From positions 62,001 through 126,000 of the forward strand of contig JADFDG010000007.1 of the NCBI GenBank assembly GCA_018262975.1: DNA of 64,000 nucleotides, written 5' to 3'. This DNA is from Gammaproteobacteria bacterium. Lineage in GTDB: Bacteria > Pseudomonadota > Gammaproteobacteria > Pseudomonadales > JADFDG01. Below are positions 15,884 to 26,683 of this stretch, one piece after another. Position 1 is the first letter of the stretch; each line of letters opens with the position of its first letter. The notes below the pieces were generated by a model that ran no database searches, was not told the origin of the DNA, and was given only the letters and a program-made list of their open reading frames with translations. A program made the translations under genes and the position numbers.

Positions 15884-17227
15884 ATGCTCGACAAGGTCGT
15901 GATCGCCAACCGCGGCGAAATCGCGCTGCGCATCCTGCGCGCGTGCAAGGAACTGGGTATCCGCACGGTTGCCGTCTACTCGAAGGCGGACCGTGACCTG
16001 ATGCACGTGCGCCTTGCCGACGAAGCCGTGTGCATCGGCCCGGCGTCATCGAAGGAAAGCTACCTCAACATCCCGGCCATCATCAGCGCCGCCGAAGTGA
16101 CCGATGCCCAGGGCATCCACCCGGGCTACGGCTTCCTGGCCGAGAACGCCGACTTCGCCGAGGCCGTCGAGCGCTCCGGCTTCACCTTCATCGGCCCGCG
16201 CGCCGACACCATCCGCCTGATGGGCAACAAGGTGTCGGCCATCGAGGCCATGAAGAAGGCCGGCGTGCCGACCGTGCCGGGCTCCGGCGGCCCGGTCACC
16301 GAGGAAAACGCCATCGAGGTGGCGAAGAAGATCGGCTACCCGGTGATCATCAAGGCCGCTGCCGGCGGCGGTGGCCGCGGCATGCGCGTGGTGCACTCCG
16401 AGGCCGCGCTGCTCAATTCGCTGTTCGTCACCCGCTCGGAAGCGGGCGCGGCTTTCGGCGACAGCACCGTGTACATGGAGAAGTTCCTGGAGCATCCGCG
16501 CCACGTGGAAATCCAGGTACTCGCCGACGGCGAAGGCCATGCCGTGCACCTGGGCGACCGCGACTGCTCGCTGCAGCGCCGCCACCAGAAGGTCGTCGAG
16601 GAGGCACCGGCACCGCACATCCCGCAGAAACTGCGCGAGGAAGTGTACGCGGCCTGCGTGAAGGCCTGCGTGGACATCGGCTACCGCGGCGCCGGCACCT
16701 TCGAGTTCCTCTACGAGAAGGAGCGCTTCTACTTCATCGAGATGAACACCCGCGTGCAGGTGGAACATCCCGTCACCGAGATGGTCACCGGCGTGGACAT
16801 CGTCAAGGAGCAGTTGCGCATTGCCTCCGGCATGGGCCTGTCGTTCAAGCAGTCGGACGTGCAGATCAAGGGCCACGCCTTCGAAGCGCGCATCAACGCC
16901 GAGGACCCGGCCACCTTCATGCCCTGCCCGGGCCGCATCTCGCACTTCCACGCGCCGGGCGGCAACGGCATCCGCGTCGATTCGCACGTGTACAGCGGCT
17001 ACAGCGTGCCGCCCAACTACGATTCGCTGATCGGCAAGGTCATCGCCTACGGCGACGACCGCAACACCGCCTTCCGCCGCATGCGCAATGCGCTCAACGA
17101 GATCGTCGTCGACGGCATCCGCACCAACGTGCCGCTGCACAAGGAGCAGATCTTCCGCGACACGAACTTCGAGAACGGCGGCGTGGACATCCACTACCTC
17201 GAGACCAAGCTGGGCCTGAAGAAGTGA
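15884..17227 (+). CDS. accC: Biotin carboxylase subunit of acetyl-CoA carboxylase
   Basis: AccC uses ATP and bicarbonate to carboxylate the biotin on AccB. The 447-residue protein is the standard length and contains [20 protein letters not shown], the ATP-grasp Gly loop ([13 protein letters not shown]), [27 protein letters not shown] and the C-terminal biotin carboxylase domain ([15 protein letters not shown]). Its stop overlaps the GTG start of prmA (GTGA). Confidence 0.98.
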   Translation: MLDKVVIANRGEIALRILRACKELGIRTVAVYSKADRDLMHVRLADEAVCIGPASSKESYLNIPAIISAAEVTDAQGIHPGYGFLAENADFAEAVERSGFTFIGPRADTIRLMGNKVSAIEAMKKAGVPTVPGSGGPVTEENAIEVAKKIGYPVIIKAAAGGGGRGMRVVHSEAALLNSLFVTRSEAGAAFGDSTVYMEKFLEHPRHVEIQVLADGEGHAVHLGDRDCSLQRRHQKVVEEAPAPHIPQKLREEVYAACVKACVDIGYRGAGTFEFLYEKERFYFIEMNTRVQVEHPVTEMVTGVDIVKEQLRIASGMGLSFKQSDVQIKGHAFEARINAEDPATFMPCPGRISHFHAPGGNGIRVDSHVYSGYSVPPNYDSLIGKVIAYGDDRNTAFRRMRNALNEIVVDGIRTNVPLHKEQIFRDTNFENGGVDIHYLETKLGLKK

Positions 17228-18132
17228 GCGCCTGGCTCGAGCTGAAGCTGGAAATCGGCCGCGCCGACGTCGACTCGGCCGAGGAACTGCTGTACGCGCT
17301 CGACGCCCTGTCCATCACCGAACTGGACGCGCAGGACCAGCCCATCCTCGAGCCCGGCCCCGGCGAAACGCCGCTGTGGGACCGGGTGGTGGTGGTGGCG
17401 CTGTTCCCGGGCGACCTGGACCCGGACGAACTGCGCGCGGTGTTCGCCAGCAGCTGGCAGACCGCGTTCGGCGAGAACCCGCCGGCATTCCGCGTGGAAG
17501 GCCTCGCCGACCAGCCGTGGGAACGCGCCTGGCTGGAACACTTCAAGCCGATGCAGTTCGGCGAACGCCTGTGGGTGGTGCCGAGCTGGACCGAGCCGCC
17601 GCAACCCGGCGCGGTGAACCTGCGCCTGGACCCGGGCCTGGCCTTCGGCACCGGCACCCATCCCACCACGGCGCTGTGCCTGCGCTGGCTGGATTCGCTG
17701 GCAGTGGCCGGCCGCCTGGCCAACGCGCGCGTGCTCGATTTCGGTTGCGGCAGCGGCATCCTCGCCATCGCCGCCGCGCTGCTGGGCGCGAAATCCGTGA
17801 CCGGCGTGGACAACGACCCGCAGGCCATCATCGCCACCCGCGAGAACGCCGGGCGCAACGGCGTGCAGGTGGACGCGCTGCTGCCACGCGAGTTCAGCGC
17901 CGCGGCGGGCAGTTTCGATGCGGTGGTGGCCAACATCCTCGCCGGACCGCTGGTGCAACTGGCACCGCAGATCGCCGGCTGCGTGGCACCCGGTGGCGCC
18001 ATCGCGCTGTCCGGCATCCTGCTAGACCAGGCGGACGAGGTCGCGGCCGCCTACACGGCGTGGATCGACTGGGACGCCCCGGCCATCGACGGCGACTGGG
18101 TACGCCTGGCGGGGCAGCGGCGCCGCGGCTGA
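17224..18132 (+). CDS. prmA: Ribosomal protein L11 methyltransferase
   Basis: PrmA trimethylates ribosomal protein L11 with S-adenosylmethionine. The start is a GTG at 17224 that overlaps the accC stop by four bases, giving [20 protein letters not shown], the normal N-terminus. The 302-residue protein has the N-terminal substrate domain, the [16 protein letters not shown] block, the SAM-binding motif [20 protein letters not shown] and the catalytic-domain motif [10 protein letters not shown]. It is translationally coupled to accC. No ATG or separate ribosome site exists. Confidence 0.96.
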   Translation: MSAWLELKLEIGRADVDSAEELLYALDALSITELDAQDQPILEPGPGETPLWDRVVVVALFPGDLDPDELRAVFASSWQTAFGENPPAFRVEGLADQPWERAWLEHFKPMQFGERLWVVPSWTEPPQPGAVNLRLDPGLAFGTGTHPTTALCLRWLDSLAVAGRLANARVLDFGCGSGILAIAAALLGAKSVTGVDNDPQAIIATRENAGRNGVQVDALLPREFSAAAGSFDAVVANILAGPLVQLAPQIAGCVAPGGAIALSGILLDQADEVAAAYTAWIDWDAPAIDGDWVRLAGQRRRG

Positions 18133-18188
18133 TGCCGTAACGCCGCGCATTCCGGCGAGAGCGCGTTCACAACCCGGCCAGCCCATCG

Positions 18189-18217
18189 TGACGTCGTGCC
18201 ACTGGCATGCGCATAAT
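18189..18217 (+). promoter_or_regulatory. Candidate promoter of the DUF3426 gene
   Basis: GTGACG at 18189-18194 and CATAAT at 18212-18217 with a 17-nt spacer, 34 nt before the start codon. Confidence 0.4.
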
Positions 18218-18251
18218 CGGGTGTTCAGCCCCCAGGGACAGGCTCGAGGCA

Positions 18252-19829
18252 ATGGCCGACAAATACCAGACCCAGTGCCCGCACTGCGGCGTCAAGTTCC
18301 AGATCACCGCGCAGCAATTGCAGCTGGCCAACGGCACCGTGCGCTGTGGCTCGTGCCTGCAGGTGTTCCAGGCCAACAAGAACCTGGTGCCGCTCGGCGC
18401 CGCCATGCCGCCGGCCGGTGTCGGATCGGCGCGCGCGGCCCCGACCGCGCGCCCGTCGGCTGCGCCTGCCGCGACTCCGCCTGCAGCTGCACCGGCTCGC
18501 CCGGCGGCACCCGCCTCGCAGCCTGTTCCGCCGGCAGTCCCCCCCGCATCGCGCACCCCGACGGCGGCAGACGACGATCTGGCCGACATGATCCTGCGCG
18601 AGCTGGAAGAAGCCCCGCCGGCGAAGCCGGCAGCCACGCGTCCTGCCGCCCCGCGCCCGCCGGCGCCGCCGGCCACGCCGCCACCCGCGGCAGCACCACA
18701 ATGGGGGGCACCGCCGCCACCGGCCAGGCCCAAGGCGCCCGACTGGGGTGCGCCACCGCCACCGAAGCCGGCCGCCACCAACCGTGACGAGCCGCAGTGG
18801 TCCGCCCCGCCGCCGCCCAAGGCGCCGGCCATCGACGACGATGCCGACTCCTCCGCCAAGCGCTACGGCATCGAGGAAAACAAGACCCGCATTTCCATCG
18901 GTGGCGGCGAGCTGGACGACAGCGTGCTGGAGGGCGACGACCCCTTCGGTGTCAGCGGGTCGAAACTGCTGGAAGACCACGAACTCGGCGCCGATTCGGC
19001 CGACGAATCCTGGGCCAAGGCCCTGCTGGGCGAGGCACCGGTGGACGAGCGCGACGAGCGCGTACGCAAGTTCTCCATCAGCGCTGACCAGCTGAGCATT
19101 GCCGACAACACCGGTGTGCAGCCACTGTCCGGGCTGGCAGCCCGCCTCAACCAGATGGAAGGGCGTGGCGGTGCGGAAGCCGCACCGTCGGGACCGCAGA
19201 ACCGTACGGGCTCCCCGCGCACCGCCGCCGACGACGACCTCGACTTCCTCAACGAGCCCGGCCTGACCATGCAGGACGTGGAGTTGCCCGGCCTCGACGC
19301 CGAGGAAGCCCTGCTGCCCCGTGGCGAGGCCCACGAGGTCGCCTGGGGCCGTGACGTGTTGTGGGCGACGCTGTCGGTGGTGTTCCTGCTGGTGTTCCTT
19401 GGCCAGTACCTGGCCTTCAACTTCCGCGAGTTGTCCCACGACAGCACCTGGCGCGGCATCTACTCGGTTGCCTGCGGTGCCCTCGGCTGCCAGTTGCCCG
19501 GCGAAAGCGACGTGAGCCGCGTGGAAGGCGCCAACCTGGTGATCCGCAGCCACCCCTCCGCCGGACAGGCGCTGGTCATGGACGCGGTGATCTACAACCG
19601 CGCCGGCTTCGAGCAACCCTTCCCGCGCATCGAGCTGGGCTTCAGCGACGCGCGCGGCAACGCGGTCGCCGGCCGGGTCTTTTCGCCCGACGAATACCTG
19701 AAGGGGGAGTTGGCCGGCGCGGAAAGCATGCCGCTGGACACGCCCATCCACCTGACGCTGGAACTGGTCGACCCGGGCGCGCAGGCGGTTAACTACTCGC
19801 TGCGCTTCCTGCCGCCGGACGCATCCTGA
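18252..19829 (+). CDS. Zinc-ribbon / DUF3426 membrane protein
   Basis: A 525-residue protein with an N-terminal MJ0042-type zinc ribbon (CPHCG...CGSC, residues 9-36), a long Pro/Ala-rich disordered region (about 55-200) and an acidic middle. One transmembrane helix follows (VLWATLSVVFLLVFLGQYLAF, near 375-395), then a C-terminal DUF3426 domain outside the membrane (VEGANLVIRSHPSAGQALVMDAVIYNRA). The family is conserved next to prmA and dusB in Gammaproteobacteria; its role is unknown. The start at MADKYQTQCPHCG puts the ribbon at the N-terminus; the frame extends 45 nt upstream without support. It ends just before a strong terminator. Confidence 0.88.
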   Translation: MADKYQTQCPHCGVKFQITAQQLQLANGTVRCGSCLQVFQANKNLVPLGAAMPPAGVGSARAAPTARPSAAPAATPPAAAPARPAAPASQPVPPAVPPASRTPTAADDDLADMILRELEEAPPAKPAATRPAAPRPPAPPATPPPAAAPQWGAPPPPARPKAPDWGAPPPPKPAATNRDEPQWSAPPPPKAPAIDDDADSSAKRYGIEENKTRISIGGGELDDSVLEGDDPFGVSGSKLLEDHELGADSADESWAKALLGEAPVDERDERVRKFSISADQLSIADNTGVQPLSGLAARLNQMEGRGGAEAAPSGPQNRTGSPRTAADDDLDFLNEPGLTMQDVELPGLDAEEALLPRGEAHEVAWGRDVLWATLSVVFLLVFLGQYLAFNFRELSHDSTWRGIYSVACGALGCQLPGESDVSRVEGANLVIRSHPSAGQALVMDAVIYNRAGFEQPFPRIELGFSDARGNAVAGRVFSPDEYLKGELAGAESMPLDTPIHLTLELVDPGAQAVNYSLRFLPPDAS

Positions 19830-19849
19830 CCCCGCCTGTTGAACGACAG

Positions 19850-19876
19850 AAGGCTTGCATTGCAAGCCTTTTTTCT
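19850..19876 (+). terminator. Rho-independent terminator after DUF3426 gene
   Basis: A near-perfect palindrome, AAGGCTTGCA then TGCAAGCCTT, followed by four more T (19869-19874 all T). It separates the aroQ-to-DUF3426 unit from dusB-fis. Confidence 0.93.
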
Positions 19877-19899
19877 GGGGTTTTTCGCGCGCCGGCCGC

Positions 19900-19928
19900 T
19901 TCAAGGCCCGGCGCGTCGCCGCTATCAT
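19900..19928 (+). promoter_or_regulatory. Candidate promoter of dusB-fis
   Basis: TTCAAG at 19900-19905, 17-nt spacer, TATCAT at 19923-19928 within the shared 10-mer CCGCTATCAT. The 5' leader before dusB would be about 125 nt. Confidence 0.45.
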
Positions 19929-20058
19929 TGCTCACTCTTTGAACAGCCCGGCCGGAACCCGCCGCGCGCTGTCGAGCATCGAAGCAGTCCATCGAAACCT
20001 CGCACCACCGGCGAGTGCCCCGTGCACGCCGGCAGGGAACTATTCGCCGCGAAACGAC

Positions 20059-21069
20059 ATGCGCATCGGACCGTACCAGATCGACAACCCGGTCGTGCTC
20101 GCACCCATGGCCGGTGTGACGGACCAGCCGTTCCGGCACCTGTGCCGGCAACTCGGCGCGGGCCTGGTCGTGGCCGAGATGCTCACCGCCAATACCGCCC
20201 TGTGGAACACCCCGAAGTCGCTGCGCCGCCGCCTGCACGGTGATGAGCCCGAGCCCCGCATGGTGCAGATCGCCGGCGGCGATGCCGCCATGCTGGCCGA
20301 TGCCGCCCGCATGGCTGTCGCCGATGGCGCGCAGATCGTCGACATCAACATGGGCTGCCCGGCGAAGAAGGTCTGCAACAAGGCCGCCGGCTCGGCGCTG
20401 CTGCGCGACGAGGCGCTGGTAGCGGACATCCTGCGCGCCGTGGTCGCCGCGGTGGACGTGCCGGTCACCCTGAAGATCCGCACCGGCTGGTCGCCGGAAG
20501 CGCGCAACGGCGTGGCGATCGCCCGGCTGGCCGAGGACTGCGGCATTGCCGCGCTGGCCGTGCACGGGCGCACCCGCGCCGACCGTTTCAATGGCGCCGC
20601 CGAGTACGACACCATCGCCGCCATCAGGCAGGCCGTGCGCATCCCGGTGATCGCCAACGGCGACATCACCACGCCGCAACAGGCGCGCGCCGTGCTGGCG
20701 CACACTGGCGCCGATGCCGTGATGATCGGCCGCGCCGCCCAGGGCAACCCCTGGATCTTCCGCGAGATCAACCATTTCCTCGCCACCGGCGAGGAAATGC
20801 CGCCGCCGGACGCCGCCGAACAGCATGCCGTACTGCAGGCGCACCTCGATGCCCTGTACCGCCACTACGGCGAGTTCATGGGCGTGCGCATCGCCCGCAA
20901 GCACGCCGGCTGGTACCTCGACGGTCGCGCCGGCTGGGACCGCGCTGCCTTCAACGCGGCCGCCGACCCGGCCGGCCAGCGTGCACTGGTTACCCGTTTT
21001 TTCGCAGTCGGTGACGGCAGGAGCGCCGCCGCCGGGAACAGCAACACCATGGAGTATGTCGCCGCATGA
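20059..21069 (+). CDS. dusB: tRNA-dihydrouridine synthase B
   Basis: DusB reduces uridine to dihydrouridine in the tRNA D-loop using FMN and NADPH. The 336-residue protein starts at [20 protein letters not shown], has [21 protein letters not shown] with the catalytic Cys, [21 protein letters not shown] and [12 protein letters not shown] (FMN phosphate site). The frame is open to 19855, but that run overlaps the terminator hairpin and promoter. It overlaps fis by 4 nt (ATGA), the classic dusB-fis operon. Confidence 0.96.
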   Translation: MRIGPYQIDNPVVLAPMAGVTDQPFRHLCRQLGAGLVVAEMLTANTALWNTPKSLRRRLHGDEPEPRMVQIAGGDAAMLADAARMAVADGAQIVDINMGCPAKKVCNKAAGSALLRDEALVADILRAVVAAVDVPVTLKIRTGWSPEARNGVAIARLAEDCGIAALAVHGRTRADRFNGAAEYDTIAAIRQAVRIPVIANGDITTPQQARAVLAHTGADAVMIGRAAQGNPWIFREINHFLATGEEMPPPDAAEQHAVLQAHLDALYRHYGEFMGVRIARKHAGWYLDGRAGWDRAAFNAAADPAGQRALVTRFFAVGDGRSAAAGNSNTMEYVAA

Positions 21070-21371
21070 GTACCGCTCCCTTGAAGACACTCAACAAGTC
21101 CACCGACCTGCAGCAAGGCGCCCAGCTCGCCGTGACCGCGGGCACCCAGACCCTGCGCGATGCCGTCGACCAGGCCATCGCCAACTACTTCCGCCAGCTC
21201 GGTGACGAGGACGTCGCCGGCGTCTACGACATGGTGCTGGCCGAGATCGAGGCGCCGCTGCTGTCGCGCGTGCTCGAGTACACCCGCGGCAACCAGACGC
21301 AGGCCGCCATCGTGCTGGGCCTGAACCGCGGCACGCTGCGCAAGAAGCTCAAGCAGTACAAGCTGATCTGA
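21066..21371 (+). CDS. fis: DNA-binding protein Fis
   Basis: A small nucleoid and transcription regulator of 101 residues. The C-terminal helix-turn-helix [23 protein letters not shown] is the Fis DNA-binding motif; the N-terminal half carries the dimerisation helices. Fis bends AT-rich sites and activates growth-linked promoters. It is translationally coupled to dusB and followed 31 nt later by purH. Confidence 0.97.
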   Translation: MSTAPLKTLNKSTDLQQGAQLAVTAGTQTLRDAVDQAIANYFRQLGDEDVAGVYDMVLAEIEAPLLSRVLEYTRGNQTQAAIVLGLNRGTLRKKLKQYKLI

Positions 21372-21402
21372 CCACCGCCCACCGTTTTCCGGAGCCACCC
21401 GC

Positions 21403-23007
21403 ATGTCCCGCCCGATCAAGACCGCCCTGCTCTCCGTTTCCGACAAGAACGGCATCGTCGACTTCGCCCGCGAGCTGGTGAAGCGCGGCGTCACGCTGCT
21501 GTCCACCGGCGGCACCTACAAGCTGGTGAAGGACAACGGCATCGCCGTCACCGAGGTGAGCGAATACACCGGCTTCCCGGAAATGATGGACGGCCGCGTG
21601 AAGACGCTGCACCCGAAGGTGCATGGCGGCATCCTCGGCCGTCGCGGCCAGGACGACGCGATCATGGCCGAGCACGGCATCCGCGGCATCGACCTCGTGG
21701 TGGTGAACCTCTACCCGTTTGCCGCCACCGTGGCGAAGCCGGGGTGCACGCTGGAAGACGCCATCGAGAACATCGACATCGGCGGCCCGACCATGGTGCG
21801 CTCCGCCGCCAAGAACCACGCGCACGTGGGCATCGTGGTGAACACCGCCGACTACGCACGCGTGCTTTCGGACATGGACGCCAACGCCGGCGCCCTCACC
21901 ACCGCGCTGCGCTTCGACCTGGCGGTGAAGGCCTTCGAGCACACCGCCGCCTACGACGGCATGATCGCCAACTGGCTGGGCGCCATCGAGCCGGCCAAGG
22001 CGTACAAGGATCACGGCGCCCCGGAACGCGAAGTGTTCCCGCGCACCTTCAACCTGCAGTACCTGAAGGCGCAGGACATGCGCTACGGCGAGAACCCGCA
22101 CCAGCGCAGCGCCTTCTACGTGGCCGCGCAGGCGCCGGAAGCGTCGGTGTCCACCGCGAAGCAGCTGCAGGGCAAGGAACTCAGCTACAACAACATCGCC
22201 GACACCGACGCCGCGCTGGAGTGCGTGAAGTCCTTCGTCAAGCCGGCCTGCGTGATCGTCAAGCACGCCAACCCCTGCGGCGTCGCCGTGGTGCCGGAGA
22301 ACGAAGGCGGCATCCGCAAGGCCTATGACCTGGCCTACGCCACCGACACCGAGTCCGCGTTCGGCGGCATCATCGCCTTCAACCGCGAGCTCGACGCCGA
22401 CACCGCGAAGGCGATCATCGACCGCCAGTTCGTGGAAGTGATCATTGCCCCGTCGGTGTCGCCGGCGGCGCTGGAAATCACCAAGGCCAAGCAGAACGTG
22501 CGCGTACTTACCTGCGGCCAGTGGCCGGCGGAGCGCGCCCCGCAGTTCGACTTCAAGCGCGTCAACGGCGGCCTGCTGGTGCAGGACCTCGACATCGGGA
22601 TGATCAAGGAAGCGGACCTCAAGGTGGTGACGAAGCGCGCCCCGACCGAGGCCGAGATGCACGACCTGATCTTCGCCTGGAAAGTGGCCAAGTTCGTGAA
22701 GTCCAACGCCATCGTCTACGCGAAGCACCGCCAGACCATCGGCGTGGGCGCCGGCCAGATGAGCCGCGTGAACAGCGCGCGCATCGCCGCCATCAAGGCC
22801 GAACACGCCGGCCTCGAGGTGAAAGGCGCGGTGATGGCCTCCGACGCCTTCTTCCCGTTCCGCGACGGCATCGACAACGCGGCGAAGGTGGGCATCTCCT
22901 GCGTCATCCAGCCGGGCGGTTCGATGCGCGACGCCGAGGTGATCGCCGCCGCCGACGAGCACGGCATGGCGATGGTGTTCACCGGCATGCGCCACTTCCG
23001 CCACTGA
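21403..23007 (+). CDS. purH: Bifunctional AICAR transformylase / IMP cyclohydrolase
   Basis: PurH catalyses the last two steps to IMP in purine synthesis. The 534-residue protein has the N-terminal IMP cyclohydrolase ([48 protein letters not shown]) and the C-terminal transformylase ([50 protein letters not shown]). It lies 10 nt before purD and probably forms an operon with it. Confidence 0.98.
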   Translation: MSRPIKTALLSVSDKNGIVDFARELVKRGVTLLSTGGTYKLVKDNGIAVTEVSEYTGFPEMMDGRVKTLHPKVHGGILGRRGQDDAIMAEHGIRGIDLVVVNLYPFAATVAKPGCTLEDAIENIDIGGPTMVRSAAKNHAHVGIVVNTADYARVLSDMDANAGALTTALRFDLAVKAFEHTAAYDGMIANWLGAIEPAKAYKDHGAPEREVFPRTFNLQYLKAQDMRYGENPHQRSAFYVAAQAPEASVSTAKQLQGKELSYNNIADTDAALECVKSFVKPACVIVKHANPCGVAVVPENEGGIRKAYDLAYATDTESAFGGIIAFNRELDADTAKAIIDRQFVEVIIAPSVSPAALEITKAKQNVRVLTCGQWPAERAPQFDFKRVNGGLLVQDLDIGMIKEADLKVVTKRAPTEAEMHDLIFAWKVAKFVKSNAIVYAKHRQTIGVGAGQMSRVNSARIAAIKAEHAGLEVKGAVMASDAFFPFRDGIDNAAKVGISCVIQPGGSMRDAEVIAAADEHGMAMVFTGMRHFRH

Positions 23008-23017
23008 GGACGCCCCC

Positions 23018-24304
23018 ATGAACATCCTTATCCTCGGTTCCGGCGGCCGCGAGCACGCGCTGGCCTGGAAATGCGCGCAGGACCCGCGCGTGGCGAAAGT
23101 CTTCGTAGCGCCCGGCAACGCCGGCACCGCCACCGAGGCGAAGTGCGAGAACGTCGCCCTCGACATCCTCGACAACGCCGCGCTGGTCGCCTTCGCGAAG
23201 GCCAACGTGCAGCTCACGCTGGTGGGCCCGGAAGCCCCGCTGGTGAACGGCGTGGTGGACGCCTTCCGCGCCGCCGGCCTGCCGATCTGGGGACCGACCG
23301 CGAAAGCCGCGCAACTGGAAGGCTCCAAGGCCTTCGCCAAGGACTTCCTTGCCCGCCACAAGATCCCCACCGCCGAGTACAAGACCTTCACCGATGCGGA
23401 CGAGGCGATCGTCTACCTGCGCGAGAAGGGCGCGCCGATCGTGGTCAAGGCCGACGGCCTCGCCGCCGGCAAGGGCGTGATCGTGGCGATGACCCTCGGC
23501 GAAGCCGAGGCGGCGGTGATCGACATGCTGTCCGGCAACGCCTTCGGCAGCGCCGGTTCGCGCGTGGTGATCGAGGAGTTCCTCGACGGCGAGGAAGCCA
23601 GCTTTATCGTGATGGTCGACGGCACCCACGCGCTGCCGATGGCCACCAGCCAGGACCACAAGCGCATCGGCGACGGCGACACCGGCCCCAACACCGGCGG
23701 CATGGGCGCGTACTCGCCGGCGCCGGTGGTCACGCCGGAGGTTCACGCGCGCGTCATGCGCGAGGTGATCGAGCCGACCGTGCGCGGCATGGCCAGCGAG
23801 AACAACGTCTACACCGGTTTCCTCTATGCCGGCCTGATGATCACGAAGGACGGCGCGCCGAAGGTCATCGAGTTCAACTGCCGCTTCGGCGACCCGGAAA
23901 CGCAGCCGATCATGCTGCGCCTGGACAGCTCGCTGGTGTCGCTGGTGGAGGCCGGCATCGCCGGCAAGCTGGGCGAAACGACAGCGGCGTGGGACCCGCG
24001 CCCGTCGGTGGGCGTGGTGATGGCTGCCGGTGGTTACCCGGGCGACGTGCGCAAGGGCGACGTGATCAGCGGCCTGCCGCAAACGGAAACGGCCGGCGAG
24101 AAGATCTTCCACGCCGGCACGAAGCTGGTCGATGGCAAGGTCACGACCAATGGCGGCCGCGTGCTGTGCGCCACCGCGCTGGGTGCCACGGTGTCGGAAG
24201 CGCAGCAGCGCGCCTACGCGCTGGCAAAGCAGGTGACCTGGCAGGACGAGTACCACCGCACCGACATCGGCTGGCGCGCCATCGCCCGCGAACAGGGCCG
24301 CTGA
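23018..24304 (+). CDS. purD: Phosphoribosylamine--glycine ligase
   Basis: PurD (GAR synthetase) joins glycine to phosphoribosylamine using ATP, the second committed purine step. The 428-residue protein has [18 protein letters not shown], the ATP-grasp segment ([16 protein letters not shown]), [22 protein letters not shown] and [15 protein letters not shown]. In Pseudomonas the next gene is retS; here a repeat, a cyclase and a cyclic-nucleotide-domain gene lie between purD and the RetS-like gene. Confidence 0.98.
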   Translation: MNILILGSGGREHALAWKCAQDPRVAKVFVAPGNAGTATEAKCENVALDILDNAALVAFAKANVQLTLVGPEAPLVNGVVDAFRAAGLPIWGPTAKAAQLEGSKAFAKDFLARHKIPTAEYKTFTDADEAIVYLREKGAPIVVKADGLAAGKGVIVAMTLGEAEAAVIDMLSGNAFGSAGSRVVIEEFLDGEEASFIVMVDGTHALPMATSQDHKRIGDGDTGPNTGGMGAYSPAPVVTPEVHARVMREVIEPTVRGMASENNVYTGFLYAGLMITKDGAPKVIEFNCRFGDPETQPIMLRLDSSLVSLVEAGIAGKLGETTAAWDPRPSVGVVMAAGGYPGDVRKGDVISGLPQTETAGEKIFHAGTKLVDGKVTTNGGRVLCATALGATVSEAQQRAYALAKQVTWQDEYHRTDIGWRAIAREQGR

Positions 24305-24314
24305 CTCGCCCTTC

Positions 24315-24343
24315 GTAGCGAGGGGGCCATGCCCCCTCTCTAC
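24315..24343. repeat. REP-like palindrome between purD and the cyclase gene
   Basis: GTAGCGAGGGGGC, CAT loop, GCCCCCTCTCTAC: 13-nt arms with one mismatch. It lies between convergent genes and could also act as a transcription barrier. It is one of the GGGGGC-CAT-GCCCCC family. Confidence 0.85.
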
Positions 24344-24355
24344 ATCAGCGGCAGT

Positions 24356-26575
24356 TCACTTCTCGTTGAGCACGTACACGCCGTCCCAGCCGGCCGCCGG
24401 CGGATTGGCGCGCATCGCCTTCACGCGCTCGAGGAAGATCAGGTACAGCTTGCAGCCCGGCTCATCCACCAGCAGCTTCGCCAGCTCGCGCTCGGCGTCG
24501 TCCCAGCGCTGACCGAAGTAGGCCTGCTGCGCGGCGTGCCAGCGCTCCACCCGCGCCAGCAGTTCCGTCGATGCCTGCTCCTTGCGGCACAGCGGCTCGA
24601 ACACCTGCACCGGCTCGGTCTTGCCCTTCACCTGCAGGCGGTCGATCAGCCGCAAGACATGGTTGGGTAGCTGCGCGGCGGTGGCCTCGCCCACCAGCAG
24701 GCGCAGCCCGTATTGCTTGGTGGCGCCTTCCAGGCGCGAACCGAGGTTCACCGCGTCACCGAGCACGGTGTAGGCGCGCCGGTAGCTCGAACCCATGTCG
24801 CCGACGTTCATCGGCCCGGTATTCACGCCCACGCCCACGTCGATGCGCGGCAGGCCCTCGGCACCGAACTCCTCCTTCAGCTCGTCGACCTTACGCAGCA
24901 TTTCCAGCGCGGCATCCACCGCGTGCTCGGCGTGCTGCGGATCGTCCAGCGGCGCGCCCCAGAACGCCATCACCATGTCGCCCACGTACTTGTCGATGGT
25001 GCCCTGGTTGTCGAAGATGATCTTCGTGATCGGCGTGAAGTAGCGGTTGAGCAGTTGCTTGAGGCCCTGCGCGGTGAGCTTCTCGGAGATCGTGGTGAAC
25101 GAGCGCACGTCCGAGAACAGCACGGTCATTTCCTTCGACTCGCCCTCGAAGGTGACCTGGTCCGGGGTGTCGAGCAGGCGATCGATGTGCGCCGGGGCCA
25201 CGTACTGGCCGAACATGCTGTGGATCTGCGCCCGCCGCTGCGTCTCCTCGAGGAAGCCCAGCACCAGGTAGAAGCCGTTCAGCAACAGCACGATGGCCAG
25301 CGGCGGCGCCAGCGGGAAATCGAGCTTCGCGAACACCCACAGCGCGTAGTTGCTGCCGACCACGAAGGCGATCGACAGCACGCTGAACAGGATCTGCCCG
25401 CCGGCCCCCAGCCGTGGCTGCACCAGCACGATGGCGATGCCCAGCGCGAGGATCACCAGCACGGTGGCGCCGACCTCGTAGTCCGGGCGGTACCAGAAGC
25501 GCTCCTGCGCACCGCTGCCGATGATCGCGTCGAGCAGGTTGGCGTGCACCTCCACCCCGGGGTAACCGGTTTCCAGCGGTGTGGAGCGCAGGTCCTTCAG
25601 GCCCAGTGCCGAGGTGCCCACCAGCACGATGGCGCCGTCAAGCAGCGCGCGATCGGCCTTGCCCTGCAGCACGTCGGTGGCCGACACGTAGGGGAAGCTG
25701 TGCGAATAGCCACGATAGGGCACCACCGCGCGACCGCGCGCGTCGACCGGGATCAGGTGACCATCCAGGCCCACGGCGGTCAGCACCACGGTGTCGCCCT
25801 GCAACGCGGTTTCCAGTGTCACCTGTTCGGCGCCGAGGAACAGCCGCGCCACTTCCAGCGACAACGCCGGGTACAGGCTGTCGCCCACGCGGTAGATCAT
25901 CGGCGAACGGCGCACCACGCCGTCCACGTCCGGCTCGGTGGTGAGGCTGCCGGCGCCGGCCGCGGCCTGCTGGATAACCGGCTGGTTGCCGGCGAAGCCG
26001 AGGGTCTGCGGCACGATCCAGTAATCGGCGTCCTCCGGCGGCAGGGTGACCAGGGGCTGCGGCAATTCACCGATGTAGCCGCCATCGTTGTGCAGGAAGA
26101 AGCCCAGCACCGTGGCTCCGCGGGCCACGTCCTCGGCGAACTGGCGGTCGGCATCAAACCGGGTACGCTCGGCGCGCAGCAGGCCGCCCGCCCGCGCGGC
26201 GATCGCCGGGTCCGCGAGCACGGCATCCACCGGGTTGCGCTCCGGCTCGGAGAAGGTCACGTCGAAGCCGACGATGGCTACCCCCTGCCCGTACAGCGTC
26301 TCCAGCAGGTCCCCCATGCGCGCGCGCGACCAGGGCCAGCGGCCTTCCGCCGCCAGGCTGCGCTCGTCGATGTCGACGATGACGATCTTCTGCGCCACCG
26401 GCGGCGGGTCGAGCGTGACCCGGAAGCGCAGGTCATACAGCAGCGCTTCCAGCCGCTCCATCATCGGCGGCGAATACAGGCCCAGCCACGCGTGGTAGAA
26501 CGCGACCGCAACGGTGAGCGCGATGCCCAGCGGCCGGGCCGCCCGGCGCAGTACCCTTATCAAGGTTTGGCGCAT
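24356..26575 (-). CDS. CHASE2-domain class III adenylate cyclase
   Basis: A 739-residue membrane nucleotide cyclase. Order: TM1 near residue 15-33; large periplasmic CHASE2 sensor (about 60-350, starting IVIVDIDERSLAAEGRWPWSR with GFDVTFSEPE and GTSALGLKDLRSTPLE); two to three transmembrane helices (about 375-460); class III cyclase domain with the metal Asp in FSDVRSF, DKYVGDMVMAFWG and LGDAVNLGSRLEG; and a short C-terminal helical tail. Lys in DKYVGD and Asp in LGDAVN are the usual adenine-selecting residues of bacterial class III enzymes, so cAMP is the probable product. CRP and two other cyclic-nucleotide-domain proteins are encoded in the window. It is divergent from the double-CNB gene. 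Confidence 0.92.
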   Translation of the reverse strand: MRQTLIRVLRRAARPLGIALTVAVAFYHAWLGLYSPPMMERLEALLYDLRFRVTLDPPPVAQKIVIVDIDERSLAAEGRWPWSRARMGDLLETLYGQGVAIVGFDVTFSEPERNPVDAVLADPAIAARAGGLLRAERTRFDADRQFAEDVARGATVLGFFLHNDGGYIGELPQPLVTLPPEDADYWIVPQTLGFAGNQPVIQQAAAGAGSLTTEPDVDGVVRRSPMIYRVGDSLYPALSLEVARLFLGAEQVTLETALQGDTVVLTAVGLDGHLIPVDARGRAVVPYRGYSHSFPYVSATDVLQGKADRALLDGAIVLVGTSALGLKDLRSTPLETGYPGVEVHANLLDAIIGSGAQERFWYRPDYEVGATVLVILALGIAIVLVQPRLGAGGQILFSVLSIAFVVGSNYALWVFAKLDFPLAPPLAIVLLLNGFYLVLGFLEETQRRAQIHSMFGQYVAPAHIDRLLDTPDQVTFEGESKEMTVLFSDVRSFTTISEKLTAQGLKQLLNRYFTPITKIIFDNQGTIDKYVGDMVMAFWGAPLDDPQHAEHAVDAALEMLRKVDELKEEFGAEGLPRIDVGVGVNTGPMNVGDMGSSYRRAYTVLGDAVNLGSRLEGATKQYGLRLLVGEATAAQLPNHVLRLIDRLQVKGKTEPVQVFEPLCRKEQASTELLARVERWHAAQQAYFGQRWDDAERELAKLLVDEPGCKLYLIFLERVKAMRANPPAAGWDGVYVLNEK

Positions 26576-26585
26576 AAGTCATAAT
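26557..26585 (+). promoter_or_regulatory. Candidate promoter of the double-CNB/rhodanese gene
   Basis: TTATCA at 26557-26562 and CATAAT at 26580-26585 with a 17-nt spacer; the promoter overlaps the first codons of the divergent cyclase. The leader is about 90 nt. Confidence 0.4.
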
Positions 26586-26683
26586 GGCCCGCCAGTCACG
26601 GGCCCCCTTCTCTCTTGGCGTTGATGGCGATTCCTTGCCGTCGCCCGCGTGGCCTGTGCCCCCATCATCGACCGGGACGCACG